Positions 20,954-29,071 of a stretch of DNA of 64,000 bases are shown here, one piece after another. The DNA is from JAJPKK01 sp963800215 (lineage in GTDB: Bacteria > Pseudomonadota > Alphaproteobacteria > Rhizobiales > Xanthobacteraceae). The translations under genes were made by a program, and so were the position numbers. The stretch is from positions 186,001-250,000 of the forward strand of contig CAWCZY010000018.1 in NCBI GenBank assembly GCA_963800215.1. Direction: 5' to 3'. Within the stretch, counting starts at the first letter, position 1. The number at the start of each line of letters is the position of its first letter. Under the pieces are notes generated by a model. The model ran no database searches. It had not been told where the DNA came from and worked only from the letters and a program-made list of their open reading frames with translations.

Positions 20954-21625
20954 CTAACTTTTAATCTGCGGCTGATCGTGGAGCACCACGTTCAACAAGG
21001 ACCTGTGGACCTCGATGTGGCCGTTGTAATCGATAAGGCCCAATTGCCGAAATTTGTTCATGAAAAAGCTCACGCGCGCTCGCGTCGTGCCGATCATCTC
21101 CGCCAGCGTCTCTTGGCTGATTTTCGCTATGATCGGCTCCGGCCGGCCTTCCTTGCCGAAATTCGCCAGAAGCAAAAGGGTCCGCGCCAGCCGCTTCTCG
21201 CTAGAATTGAACAATTGATCGATCAGATCCTCTTCTACACGAAGGGTTCGGGCCAAGAGGTGCTTGATAAACAACTCGGCAAATGCCGGCTCTTCATGAA
21301 TCACGCGGGTAATGTCTGTCTTTGATAATCGCACGATCACGCATTCCGTCATGGCGGAGACCGTTGCCAGACGCAGCGCCTCTCCGGTCAAGCACCCTTC
21401 CCCAAAGAAATCGCCGGTTGCCAGAAGCGCGACCACGGCTTCCTTCCCCCGCTCGGAGACGACGGTCTTTTTGACCTTGCCGCTCTGAACGTAGAAGACA
21501 GAATCCGCTGCTTCGCCCTGCGTGTAGATAATTTGATTCTTCCGATAATTGGAAATCGTTCGCCCCCCGTTCACTTTCGACAGAAATACCTTGGGATCGA
21601 ACGAGGGCTTTCGTTTGCGTTTCAT
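20954..21625 (-). CDS. Crp/Fnr-family transcriptional regulator
   Basis: The 223-residue product has an N-terminal cyclic-nucleotide-binding-like beta barrel (about residues 25-120, with QGEAADSVFYVQSGKVK and LLATGDFFGEGCL). A long dimerisation helix follows, then a C-terminal winged helix-turn-helix (ISQETLAEMIGTTRARVSFF). It lacks the N-terminal Cys cluster of FNR and the heme-binding features of CooA, so it is neither. The effector is unknown. It lies in the same direction as a second Crp/Fnr gene upstream (21895-22611). An 18-base palindrome at 21856-21873 lies between them. Confidence 0.9.
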   Translation of the reverse strand: MKRKRKPSFDPKVFLSKVNGGRTISNYRKNQIIYTQGEAADSVFYVQSGKVKKTVVSERGKEAVVALLATGDFFGEGCLTGEALRLATVSAMTECVIVRLSKTDITRVIHEEPAFAELFIKHLLARTLRVEEDLIDQLFNSSEKRLARTLLLLANFGKEGRPEPIIAKISQETLAEMIGTTRARVSFFMNKFRQLGLIDYNGHIEVHRSLLNVVLHDQPQIKS

Positions 21626-21661
21626 GCCAGGCCCTTCTTATCGCGAGGGGTATCCCTTATG

Positions 21662-21868
21662 CTAGCGGACCGTGCGAGGCTTCGCGCGTGGCGATCCTGA
21701 CACAGGATGACCGCCGAACTGTTCGCGTGAAGACGTCGACTTACCGGGATCGCCCACTGCCCGTTGTCGACGACCGTCCGGCTCGCCAAGCGGACGATAC
21801 AATACGATTTTGCCAGACGACTCCGCGAGGTTGTGCCCCAGTTGGGAGGCGCTGTCGGTAATGTACAT
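21662..21868 (-). CDS. Possible small protein between two Crp/Fnr genes (uncertain)
   Basis: A 68-codon frame begins with ATG inside the perfect palindrome at 21856-21873 (MYITDSASQLGHNLAESSGK) and becomes Arg/Gly/Pro-rich and low in pattern towards its end. No clear ribosome site precedes it. The first 30 residues look protein-like, the rest does not. It could be a real small gene, the truncated start of one, or chance. It is recorded because the 270-base gap contains nothing else that looks coding. Confidence 0.25.
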   Translation of the reverse strand: MYITDSASQLGHNLAESSGKIVLYRPLGEPDGRRQRAVGDPGKSTSSREQFGGHPVSGSPRAKPRTVR

Positions 21869-21873
21869 TACCG
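21856..21873. promoter_or_regulatory. Perfect 18-bp palindrome between two Crp/Fnr genes
   Basis: CGGTAATGTACATTACCG is a perfect 18-base palindrome. It lies 22 bases beyond the stop of the upstream Crp/Fnr gene and about 230 bases before the start of the downstream one. Perfect symmetry at this length suggests a dimeric regulator site. The regulator is unknown, and the half-site does not match the standard CRP or FNR boxes. Confidence 0.45.
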
Positions 21874-21894
21874 ATTCGGCGGCCAGCCTACCTT

Positions 21895-22611
21895 TTATGC
21901 GTATGTTTTCGGAAGATGAAAGGCGAGGCGCGATCTAACCAATTGATAACATTCACAAGATTCCTTGATGAGGCCTTGCCGGTCAAGTATCGTGACCTGC
22001 CGGCGGCCACGCTCAACCAAACCTGCGCGCTCCAGCTCTCGGGCAGCATTCGTGATGGTAGGCCTCTGAACACCCAGCATTTCGGCGAGGAGGCCCTGGG
22101 TGATCAGCAGTGTGTCCTCGTCACTGCGGTCACGCATCATGAGCAGCCAACGCGCCAGCCGCTGTTTGAGGTTGTGCGCACCGTTGCACGCCACCGAGAC
22201 CAGGACCTGCTCGAGAAAGGCTTGGATGTAAGCGGACATGACATTTCGGAAGGGCGGCATCGACGCCATCTCCCGCGCAAAGGCCGTGCGCGACATCCTG
22301 GCCGCGCTGCCCGGGATTTGCACCAAAAGCCTGACAGAGGATGTCTTGGCGCCGAAGAAGGCTTGCACACCCGTGCAACCCTCCCGACCGATCGTCGCCA
22401 TCTCAATGACGCTTCCGTCAGCATAAACTGCGACCACGGAGACGACGCCGCTATCGGGGAAAAAGACGTGGTCGAGCGAACTATCGGCGTCGGACAGGAC
22501 CTCTGCGCGTTGGCATCGAATGTGTTCAAGCTCGGGCATGATGCGCTTGAGATCGCGGGATGGCAGGGCGAGCAAAAGCCGGTTGCGGGGCCAATTTGAT
22601 GAACCGTTCAT
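21895..22611 (-). CDS. Crp/Fnr-family transcriptional regulator
   Basis: The 238-residue product has an N-terminal sensor barrel with VFFPDSGVVSVVAVYADGSV and TIGREGCTGVQAFFG, the pattern of a large rhizobial Crp/Fnr subgroup. A central helix (QAFLEQVLVSVACNGAHN) and a C-terminal helix-turn-helix (ITQGLLAEMLGVQRPTITN) follow. The Cys spacing does not match FNR, and the ligand is unknown. It differs clearly from the neighbour at 20954-21625, so the two are not a recent duplication. No clear promoter is seen in the 300 bases upstream. The gene is intact. Confidence 0.9.
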   Translation of the reverse strand: MNGSSNWPRNRLLLALPSRDLKRIMPELEHIRCQRAEVLSDADSSLDHVFFPDSGVVSVVAVYADGSVIEMATIGREGCTGVQAFFGAKTSSVRLLVQIPGSAARMSRTAFAREMASMPPFRNVMSAYIQAFLEQVLVSVACNGAHNLKQRLARWLLMMRDRSDEDTLLITQGLLAEMLGVQRPTITNAARELERAGLVERGRRQVTILDRQGLIKESCECYQLVRSRLAFHLPKTYA

Positions 22612-22915
22612 GCCTTTGAACTACGCTCGGCACGCGTAAGTTCCGGGAGGATCTGAATTGTGACGTCATCCTGCGGTTCTCCCGTTCGGCGCAGGTCCCT
22701 GGAACCTATCCGACAAGGGTCCCCTGGCTTTACCATGCCGGGCGGAAACTCGATGCGGGCGCGTGTCCTTGTCGTGGAACGATATTCTAATTGTCACGTT
22801 GGTAGCCACTCGCTATCGGCCTGGGTATCGAGCGTTCGGCCCACTTGGCCAGCTTGGGATGCCAACGCTCGGCAATTCAGTATTTCCAACACCTGACCAG
22901 GTCTGCTTACCGCGG
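22612..22915. other. Intergenic region, nothing recognised
   Basis: About 300 bases between the divergent Crp/Fnr gene and the SLC13-like permease. Short frames cross it, but their translations are Arg/Ser/Pro-rich and not protein-like. It should contain promoters for both flanking genes; none could be identified with confidence. Confidence 0.3.
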
Positions 22916-24265
22916 ATGATGACGACGCCCAATCGAAGCCGCTGGCTGATCGCCTCGAGCGTCCTGCTGGTGGGATTGGTGGTCGCGATAGCCATCGCCG
23001 CCGCGCTGGCGCCCACCCTGCTTCCGGCCGGCGACCAAATGGGCGGCGAAGGCCGGCGGATCGCGGCCGGCGTCATCTTCGCCGGAAGCTATCTCGCGCT
23101 CGCGATCGGCCGGATTCCCGGCCTGAGCATCGACCGCGCCGGCATCGCCCTGGTCGGCGCCGGCCTCATGGTCGCATCGGGCGCCCTGCCCCTCGAGGAT
23201 GCCTACAAGGCGATCGACCTCGATACCATCACGCTGCTGCTCGGCATGATGATCGTCGTCGCCAATCTGCGGCTTTCGGGCTTCTTCGCCGCCGCCAATA
23301 CCCGGGTCATTGCGCACGCAAGGCGACCTTTGATCCTGCTCGGCGCGGTCGTCGCGACCTCCGGCGTCTTTTCCGCCTTCCTGGTGAACGACGCGATCTG
23401 CCTGGTGCTGGCCCCGCTCGTGCTGGAGTTGACGCTCGCGCTGGGACGCCGACCGGTGCCTTACCTGCTGGCCGTGGCGATGGCGTCGAATGTCGGGTCG
23501 ACCGCGACCATCACCGGCAATCCGCAGAACATGATGATCGGCAGCTTCTCGCAAATCCCCTACACCAAATTCGCCCTGGCGCTGGGGCCGGTCGCGCTGG
23601 CCGGGCTGACGGTCACCGTGGCGCTCATCGCGCTGTTCCATCGCGCCGAGTTCGCCGGCGACGCGCGCCTGGAAGCGGCGCCGCCGAAGGCCGGTGCCAA
23701 TCGCGTGCTGGTGATCCGCGCATTGCTGGCGACCCTGATCCTGATCGCATTGTTTTTCGCCGGGGTGGTGCCGGCCAAGGCGGCGATCATCATCGGTGGC
23801 CTCCTGCTGCTGACCCGACGGGTGAAGAGCCGGCGGGTCTATGCGGATGTCGACTGGTCGCTGCTGCTCATGTTCGCCGGCCTGTTCATCATCGTCGCCG
23901 GCGCGCAGCACGCGCTGCTCGGCCCCGACATCATTGCGGCCGCGGGTAAGCTTCACCTCGACCAGGTTCCCGTGCTGAGCGTGGTGACGGCGGTGCTGTC
24001 CAACCTGGTCAGCAACGTGCCGGCGGTGCTGATGCTCAAGCCGTTCGTCGACGCCCTGAACGACCACGACACGGCGTGGCTGGTGGTCGCGATGGCCTCC
24101 ACGCTCGCCGGCAACTTCACCGTGCTGGGATCGATCGCCAACCTGATCGTGGTGCAGCGGGCCGCCGTTTCCGGCGTGGCGATCGGCTTCTGGGACTATT
24201 TCAGGGTCGGCGCGCCGCTGACCGTCATCACCCTCGCGATCGGGACGCTGTGGCTATGGCGGTGA
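22916..24265 (+). CDS. SLC13/ArsB-type ion permease
   Basis: The 449-residue inner-membrane protein has about eleven hydrophobic helices. It carries the paired ion-transporter motifs of the SLC13/ArsB superfamily: VASNVGSTATITGNPQNMM-type sequence around residue 200, and its counterpart LVSNVPAVLMLKPFVD plus AGNFTVLGSIANLIV towards the C-terminus. Substrates in the superfamily include dicarboxylates, sulfate, arsenite and protons/sodium; this one cannot be specified. The start at 22916 or 22919 fits the first membrane helix; the frame stays open upstream but there reads as non-coding. Its last ten bases overlap the next transporter gene, so the two are likely coexpressed. Confidence 0.85.
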   Translation: MMTTPNRSRWLIASSVLLVGLVVAIAIAAALAPTLLPAGDQMGGEGRRIAAGVIFAGSYLALAIGRIPGLSIDRAGIALVGAGLMVASGALPLEDAYKAIDLDTITLLLGMMIVVANLRLSGFFAAANTRVIAHARRPLILLGAVVATSGVFSAFLVNDAICLVLAPLVLELTLALGRRPVPYLLAVAMASNVGSTATITGNPQNMMIGSFSQIPYTKFALALGPVALAGLTVTVALIALFHRAEFAGDARLEAAPPKAGANRVLVIRALLATLILIALFFAGVVPAKAAIIIGGLLLLTRRVKSRRVYADVDWSLLLMFAGLFIIVAGAQHALLGPDIIAAAGKLHLDQVPVLSVVTAVLSNLVSNVPAVLMLKPFVDALNDHDTAWLVVAMASTLAGNFTVLGSIANLIVVQRAAVSGVAIGFWDYFRVGAPLTVITLAIGTLWLWR

Positions 24266-25587
24266 CATCGACCAAGAGCAGGCCCTTCGACCCGCGCTCT
24301 CTCGACGCCGTCAACTTCCTGCTGTCCGACGTGCGAGGCGCGCTCGGGCCTTATCTCAACGTCTTCCTGGTGACCCAGCAGTATTGGAGCCTGTCCCAGG
24401 TCGGATTGGTGACCACGATCTCCGGCCTGCTCGGGATCGCGGTCCAGACGCCGATCGGCGCCGCGATCGACGACACTCGTGCCAAGCGCGGAGCGTTCGT
24501 CCTCGCGCTCGCCGCGCTGGGTATCGGCGCCATCATCATATTCGCGTGGCCGAGTTTCTGGCCGGTCTTGGTCGCCAACAGCCTGATGGCAATCGTCGGG
24601 GACGTCTTCGGTCCAGCGGTCGCGGCGCTGACCTTGGGCCTCTACGCGCGCAAACATTTGGCGAGGCGCATGGGGCGGAACTCCGCCTTCGACCATGCGG
24701 GCAATGTCGCCATCGCCGTGGTGGCGGCCGGGGTCGGCTATGCCTTCTCGCAGCGCGTCGTCTTCCTTCTCGTGCCGGTCTTCGCCGTGCTCGCCGCCAT
24801 CGCGGTGCTGTCCATTCCGGCCGAGGCGATCGATTACGACCGGGCGAGAGACCTCAACGGAGAGCACGACGGGGCGACGGCCACGTCAAGCCCCGCCGGC
24901 TACGGCATCCTGTTCAAAACCCGGCCGCTGGTCATCTTCGGGCTGTGCGCCATGCTGTTCCATCTTGCCAATGCGGCGCTGCTGCCGCTGGTGGGACAGA
25001 AGCTTGCCGCCGCATATCCGGACGAGGCGACGGCCATGATGTCGGCCTGCATCGTCGCCGCGCAGGCGGTGATGCTGTCGATCGCCCTCCTGGTCGGCCG
25101 CACCGCCGACAGTTGGGGCCGCAAGCCCTTGTTTCTCGCCGGGTTCGCCATCCTGCCCATCCGCGCCGTGCTCTACACGCTTTCCGACAACGGCTTCTGG
25201 CTGGTCGGCGTGCAATTGCTCGACGGCGTCGGCGCGGGGATTTTCGGTGCCCTCACGCCGTTGGTGATCGCCGATATCATGCGCGGCACCGGGCGCTACA
25301 ACCTGGCCCAGGGCGCCATCGCCACGGTCCAGGGGATCGGCGCCTCGCTGAGCGGGCTGGCTGCAGGAGCAATCGTCGACCACTTCGGCTACAGCGCCAC
25401 CTTTCTCGCCGCCGGCGGCGTCGCGGCCGTGGCACTGGCAGTGTTCGCCCTTTGGATGCCGGAGACCGCCGAACCGGAAATGGGCAGTCACGACGTAGCG
25501 GATACCGCCGACGCAGCGAGCGAACCACTCCCGCAGCCGCAAAAAGGCGGCGCCCCCGTGTGCGGCCGGTCAGCAGTTTCACCGTGA
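24256..25587 (+). CDS. Major facilitator superfamily transporter
   Basis: The 443-residue protein has about twelve membrane helices in two halves separated by a hydrophilic loop (DYDRARDLNGEHDG, near residue 200). MFS loop signatures are present: GAAIDDTRAKRGAF between helices 2 and 3, and GRTADSWGRKPLFLAG at the corresponding place in the second half. The start ATG overlaps the upstream permease stop by ten bases in a different frame. Substrate unknown. A diverged partial copy of its C-terminus lies at 27028-27192, beyond the glycosyltransferase gene, suggesting a past duplication. The hydrophilic tail after TAEPEMGS is probably disordered. Confidence 0.9.
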   Translation: MAVTSTKSRPFDPRSLDAVNFLLSDVRGALGPYLNVFLVTQQYWSLSQVGLVTTISGLLGIAVQTPIGAAIDDTRAKRGAFVLALAALGIGAIIIFAWPSFWPVLVANSLMAIVGDVFGPAVAALTLGLYARKHLARRMGRNSAFDHAGNVAIAVVAAGVGYAFSQRVVFLLVPVFAVLAAIAVLSIPAEAIDYDRARDLNGEHDGATATSSPAGYGILFKTRPLVIFGLCAMLFHLANAALLPLVGQKLAAAYPDEATAMMSACIVAAQAVMLSIALLVGRTADSWGRKPLFLAGFAILPIRAVLYTLSDNGFWLVGVQLLDGVGAGIFGALTPLVIADIMRGTGRYNLAQGAIATVQGIGASLSGLAAGAIVDHFGYSATFLAAGGVAAVALAVFALWMPETAEPEMGSHDVADTADAASEPLPQPQKGGAPVCGRSAVSP

Positions 25588-25632
25588 GCCGCGAGAGCGG
25601 ACCTTGTGCCGGGCTGGCCCGCCCGGCCATTC

Positions 25633-26628
25633 TCAGCGGCCGGATGCAGCCATCGACGGCCGGTTTGCGGCCTGCGACTTCACCGTCGACCGCCCGGCCA
25701 TCTGTTTCGATAGGGCCATCAGCTGGGGCACCATGCCTTCGAGCTGCTCGTTTGCCGCCTCGAGTTCACCCTGCCGCTGTTCGGCCGGACTTTCGGCGTC
25801 GGCGATGTCGGCGTTCAGCTTCGGCAACGGCTGGACGCGCGTTTTGCTCCGGCGATAGGCCGACATCACGCTGCGCGGCACCGCGAACAGCGCGAGCGTT
25901 CGCGCCACGCCGAGCCAGGCCTGGGCCTGGCAGGGATCGAAATATTTCCCCTGGATGCGCAGCCGGTCGAACAGCTGGCGCTGCCGGTTCTTCATCGATA
26001 TGCCGGACATGGAAACGCTGTATTCGAGCAGGAATTCTGGCAGGTTCGCGAACTCCGACGTTTTCGACATCCGGCGCAGCAGCTCATAGTCTTCCGCCGC
26101 CGGATAGGCACATGAGTACGGCCCGGCGTCGCGCAGCGTCTGCGATCTCACCATCCAGGTCGGATGCATGATGTAGCTGTTGAGAAACAGCGCATCGCGA
26201 ATGTCGCGGGAATCGCAAGGCGGCCGAAATTGGTACACCACTTCACGCGTATTCTCGTCGAAAAAGCGCGCCCAGGCGCCGACCAGCGCAATGCCGGGAT
26301 GGGTCTCGAGAAAGGCCATCTGCTTGGCGAGGCGGTCGGGGTGGCTGATGTCGTCGGCATCCATCATCGCCACGAATTCATAGGGCCGGGCGAGCAGGCG
26401 CTTCAGGCCGAAGTTCTTTGCCCCGGCGACGCCGAGATTCCTGTCGGGCCGGATGATTTCGACGCCGTCGCCCAACGGACCGAGGAATTCGGCCAGCGGC
26501 ATGCGGCTGCAATCGTCGACGATGAGCAGGTCGAACGGCTGGCTGTTGCGCGCGAGGCTGTCGAGCGCCCGGCGGATCGTCTTTTCCGCGTTATAGGCGG
26601 TCATGAGGACGGCGAGTTCCCGCGACAA
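25633..26628 (-). CDS. Family 2 glycosyltransferase
   Basis: The 331-residue product has a GT-A fold in its first 220 residues: VLMTAYNAEKTIRRALDSL at the N-terminus, nucleotide-binding LLIVDDCSR, the DxD motif in VAMMDADDISHPDRL, and AAEDYELLRRMSK near the catalytic base position. The C-terminal 100 residues are basic, then rich in Ala/Gln/Glu (a possible coiled coil around AEQRQGELEAANEQLEGM), and are not part of the standard domain. A role in polysaccharide or protein glycosylation is inferred; donor and acceptor are unknown. It stands alone, convergent with the MFS gene and without other polysaccharide genes nearby. Confidence 0.9.
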   Translation of the reverse strand: MSRELAVLMTAYNAEKTIRRALDSLARNSQPFDLLIVDDCSRMPLAEFLGPLGDGVEIIRPDRNLGVAGAKNFGLKRLLARPYEFVAMMDADDISHPDRLAKQMAFLETHPGIALVGAWARFFDENTREVVYQFRPPCDSRDIRDALFLNSYIMHPTWMVRSQTLRDAGPYSCAYPAAEDYELLRRMSKTSEFANLPEFLLEYSVSMSGISMKNRQRQLFDRLRIQGKYFDPCQAQAWLGVARTLALFAVPRSVMSAYRRSKTRVQPLPKLNADIADAESPAEQRQGELEAANEQLEGMVPQLMALSKQMAGRSTVKSQAANRPSMAASGR

Positions 26629-27027
26629 TCGTTTTCTCCGCGACCGCGTCGGTGTACGGTCATGAAAGGTTACAGACCTCGGGCGGAATCACCTGAAAGG
26701 TCAGAGAGCATCGTCGGCAGTGCGACGGAATCGCCGCCACGCCGCACCGAAGACTACCTCAGCGGCGGCCATCGTTCGCACGGGCCGCGACTATCGGCAC
26801 TCCGCCCATTGTCTTACCTGACGATTTAGATATCCAACAAAGCGCTCGGCGGGGTCAACCAGCCATGCAATGATGTCGCTCATTGGTTTGGGGCCTTTCT
26901 TCTGCACTTTGAACGCGCGTTTCGCCCGGTCAACACAACCTGTCGCGACACTAGGCAGCGGCGATTGCCGGAGCGTTAATGTGACTGAAGAAAGTCGGTC
27001 GACGTTTCGACAAATGTTCGGCGGTTA
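26629..27027. other. Intergenic region, nothing recognised
   Basis: About 400 bases upstream of the glycosyltransferase hold no reading frame that looks coding. Composition from about 26800 to 27050 is lower in GC than the neighbours. Together with the transporter remnant that follows, this suggests a deletion or insertion scar. The glycosyltransferase promoter should lie here but was not identified. Confidence 0.3.
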
Positions 27028-27192
27028 ATCGTAGGTTACTTTGGATGGGGAAAGCTTTCCGCCGGCGGCGTCGCGGCCGTGGCCCCGGCCATCTTCGCTC
27101 TCCGGATACCGGAGACCGCCGAACCGGAAACCGGCCGTCGCGACGAGGCGATCGAAGCCGGCGGACTGTTCGAGGGCGCACCGGAGACGTGA
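27028..27192 (+). pseudogene. Remnant of an MFS transporter C-terminus
   Basis: Positions 27061-27150 align without gaps to 25411-25500 of the MFS gene with 75 of 90 bases identical. The same frame encodes AGGVAAVAPAIFALRIPETA against AGGVAAVALAVFALWMPETA. Protein similarity extends upstream to IVGYFGW (against IVDHFGY), then stops. The frame ends at a TGA (27190-27192). No start or ribosome site is present. This is the tail of a second, diverged transporter gene whose front is missing. Confidence 0.7.
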
Positions 27193-27219
27193 GGCGGTGC
27201 CGGGGATCGGGCAATCAGC

Positions 27220-28662
27220 TCACAGCGGAATGAGCCCGATCGCCTTCTTCAGGTTGTCGTAAGGGCGCGCCCCCGCGCCGTGGGCGGGCGCGATCGTCTT
27301 CACGTCGAGATTGTTCATGGTGATGACCCGGTAGAGGTCGATCATCTGCTCGGGCGTGCGGACGAAATCCCTGGGGTCGTTGCCCTCGGGCGGATTGTAG
27401 CCGTCGCCCCAGAACACCAGCCCTTCCTTCGGGATGTAGACCAGGAGATTGGCGACGTTATGGCTGGTGCCCTTCATGTGGTAGATCTCGATGGTCTTCG
27501 TCCCGTCGGTCATCACCTTCTTGTCGCTCACGGTTTCGAAGACCGCAGGCCGGGGCGATTTCGACAGCAGGTCAGGCGCGATCGTGCGCGGCCTCGCCCA
27601 CGCCTTCTCGAAGAACGGCTTGTTCGTCTCATGGGTGACGACGGTCGCGCCCTGCGCCACATAGGTCCTGAGCCCGCCGGCGTGGTCGTAATGCGCATGC
27701 GTATTGATGACGTAGCGGATCGGCTTGTTGGGGATGACCTTCTTGATCTCCGCGATGACGGCCAGCGAGCGTGCCTCGCTACCGATGCCTTCGACCACCA
27801 CCACGTGATCCCCGAATTCGACGGCCCAGTTGCGCGCATTGGGCGTGCCGAAGTACCAAACGCCGTCGGCGATCTTGTCGACGGACACCCTCAGCGCCGG
27901 TGGGGCCGGGGTTTGCTGGACATTGGCCGGGACGTCGATCGACACGGCGGCGTTGGGCTTCACCTCGCCGACCCTGATGTCCAGGGTCGGATAGCCGTCC
28001 TCGGTCCGCACGATATGCCGCGGGAATTTGACCCCGCCGAAGTCGGCGTAGTCGGTATAGGCGATTTCGATCGGATAATCGCCGACGACCTCGTTGGTCG
28101 ACAGGTAGCTCACTTTCTCGACCAGGTTCTGCGCGTCGAGCGTCGCCTTGACCTCTCGGCTGCCGAGGCTGAACGTGGCAGTGTCGCCTTCGACGCGCGC
28201 CGCATTGGCCATGGCGGCCTTGATCACGCCATGGGGGGTGGCCCACACCTCGAGCAAGCGACCGCCGACCGCGCCGGGATTCGGCACCGCGCGGTCACCG
28301 GCTTCCTGCCAGGCGAATTTGCCGCTGACCACCGAGACCGTACGCTGGTCGGCCGCGACCGCCTGCGCCCCGCCGCCACGCGGCGGGTGCTCGCCCTGCG
28401 AGCGCACCTGGATCACCCGCATCGCCGGCGCCTGGTAGTCGATCGCGGCGCTGTAGGTGCGCTGCACGAACCGTGGCCAGCGCTGCCCCGGCTCGAACGC
28501 CTGCCCGAAGCTGAACACGTCGCCGCTGCCCGTGTACTGGATCGAATTGAGGGTCGCGGCTCCCATGGCCTCGGCTGCGGCGGTGAGCCGGTTTGTCTGG
28601 GCATGGCTCGCCGTCGACAGCATGACTGCTATTCCGGCAATGGCTGTCCAGTGTATCCGCAT
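27220..28662 (-). CDS. Secreted metallo-beta-lactamase-fold hydrolase
   Basis: The 480-residue precursor has a signal peptide (residues 1-21, ending STASHAQ). A beta-rich N-terminal region of about 230 residues is followed by a metallo-beta-lactamase domain. The metal site appears as HAHYDHAGG (HxHxDH), a later His in KGTSHNVAN, Asp in VFWGDGYNPP and a terminal His in IAPAHG. The start at 28662 has GGGGAGG upstream. The family includes periplasmic lactonase- or lactamase-like enzymes; the substrate here is unknown. It ends a run of six minus-strand envelope genes and may be their last cistron, although a 215-base gap precedes it. The gene is intact. Confidence 0.85.
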   Translation of the reverse strand: MRIHWTAIAGIAVMLSTASHAQTNRLTAAAEAMGAATLNSIQYTGSGDVFSFGQAFEPGQRWPRFVQRTYSAAIDYQAPAMRVIQVRSQGEHPPRGGGAQAVAADQRTVSVVSGKFAWQEAGDRAVPNPGAVGGRLLEVWATPHGVIKAAMANAARVEGDTATFSLGSREVKATLDAQNLVEKVSYLSTNEVVGDYPIEIAYTDYADFGGVKFPRHIVRTEDGYPTLDIRVGEVKPNAAVSIDVPANVQQTPAPPALRVSVDKIADGVWYFGTPNARNWAVEFGDHVVVVEGIGSEARSLAVIAEIKKVIPNKPIRYVINTHAHYDHAGGLRTYVAQGATVVTHETNKPFFEKAWARPRTIAPDLLSKSPRPAVFETVSDKKVMTDGTKTIEIYHMKGTSHNVANLLVYIPKEGLVFWGDGYNPPEGNDPRDFVRTPEQMIDLYRVITMNNLDVKTIAPAHGAGARPYDNLKKAIGLIPL

Positions 28663-28877
28663 CGTCGCCTCCCCTCGAAACATTGTTCTTTGGTCATTGC
28701 CCGGCCCGATCGGCCGTTACCGATGGCCGAGCTGCTCGGCAGACGGGGCGGATCGGCGAAACCCGATCCCACCCTGCCCATGCAGCAAAAGCATGGAATG
28801 TAATGGCGAAGCTTATTGCATAGGATTTGCCGGCCCTCAAATACGTCTCGCACGCAACGGGATTGTTCACCGGCAAA

Positions 28878-29036
28878 TCAACGGCAGACCTTCACGTAGG
28901 TGCAGATCTTCTTGAAATTTTCCCAGTGGCATTGCTGTTCCATCCGGCACGTCTTGCCCTGGGCTGCGGCCACGGTCGGGGCGGCGGCGGTGCCGAGCAG
29001 CACGAGGGCGGCCGCGAGCGGGATAAATCGGTTCAT
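28878..29036 (-). CDS. Small secreted cysteine-rich protein
   Basis: A 52-residue precursor: signal peptide MNRFIPLAAALVLLGTAAAP to about residue 25 (VAAAQ), then a 27-residue mature peptide with four Cys residues in the spacing C-x5-C-x8-C-x5-C (CRMEQQCHWENFKKICTYVK and a final C). AGGAGA precedes the ATG at the right distance. The even number and regular spacing suggest two disulfides or a metal site. It is adjacent to a thioredoxin-fold gene cluster, which would suit disulfide chemistry. No family recognised. Confidence 0.7.
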   Translation of the reverse strand: MNRFIPLAAALVLLGTAAAPTVAAAQGKTCRMEQQCHWENFKKICTYVKVCR

Positions 29037-29071
29037 GTCAAAGTCTCCTTTGCTTGGGTTGCACGCGAAAA

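Noticed and set aside
22660..22896. 78-codon plus-strand frame upstream of the SLC13-like permease
   Set aside because: The translation is Arg/Ser/Trp-rich without protein-like pattern and has no ribosome site.
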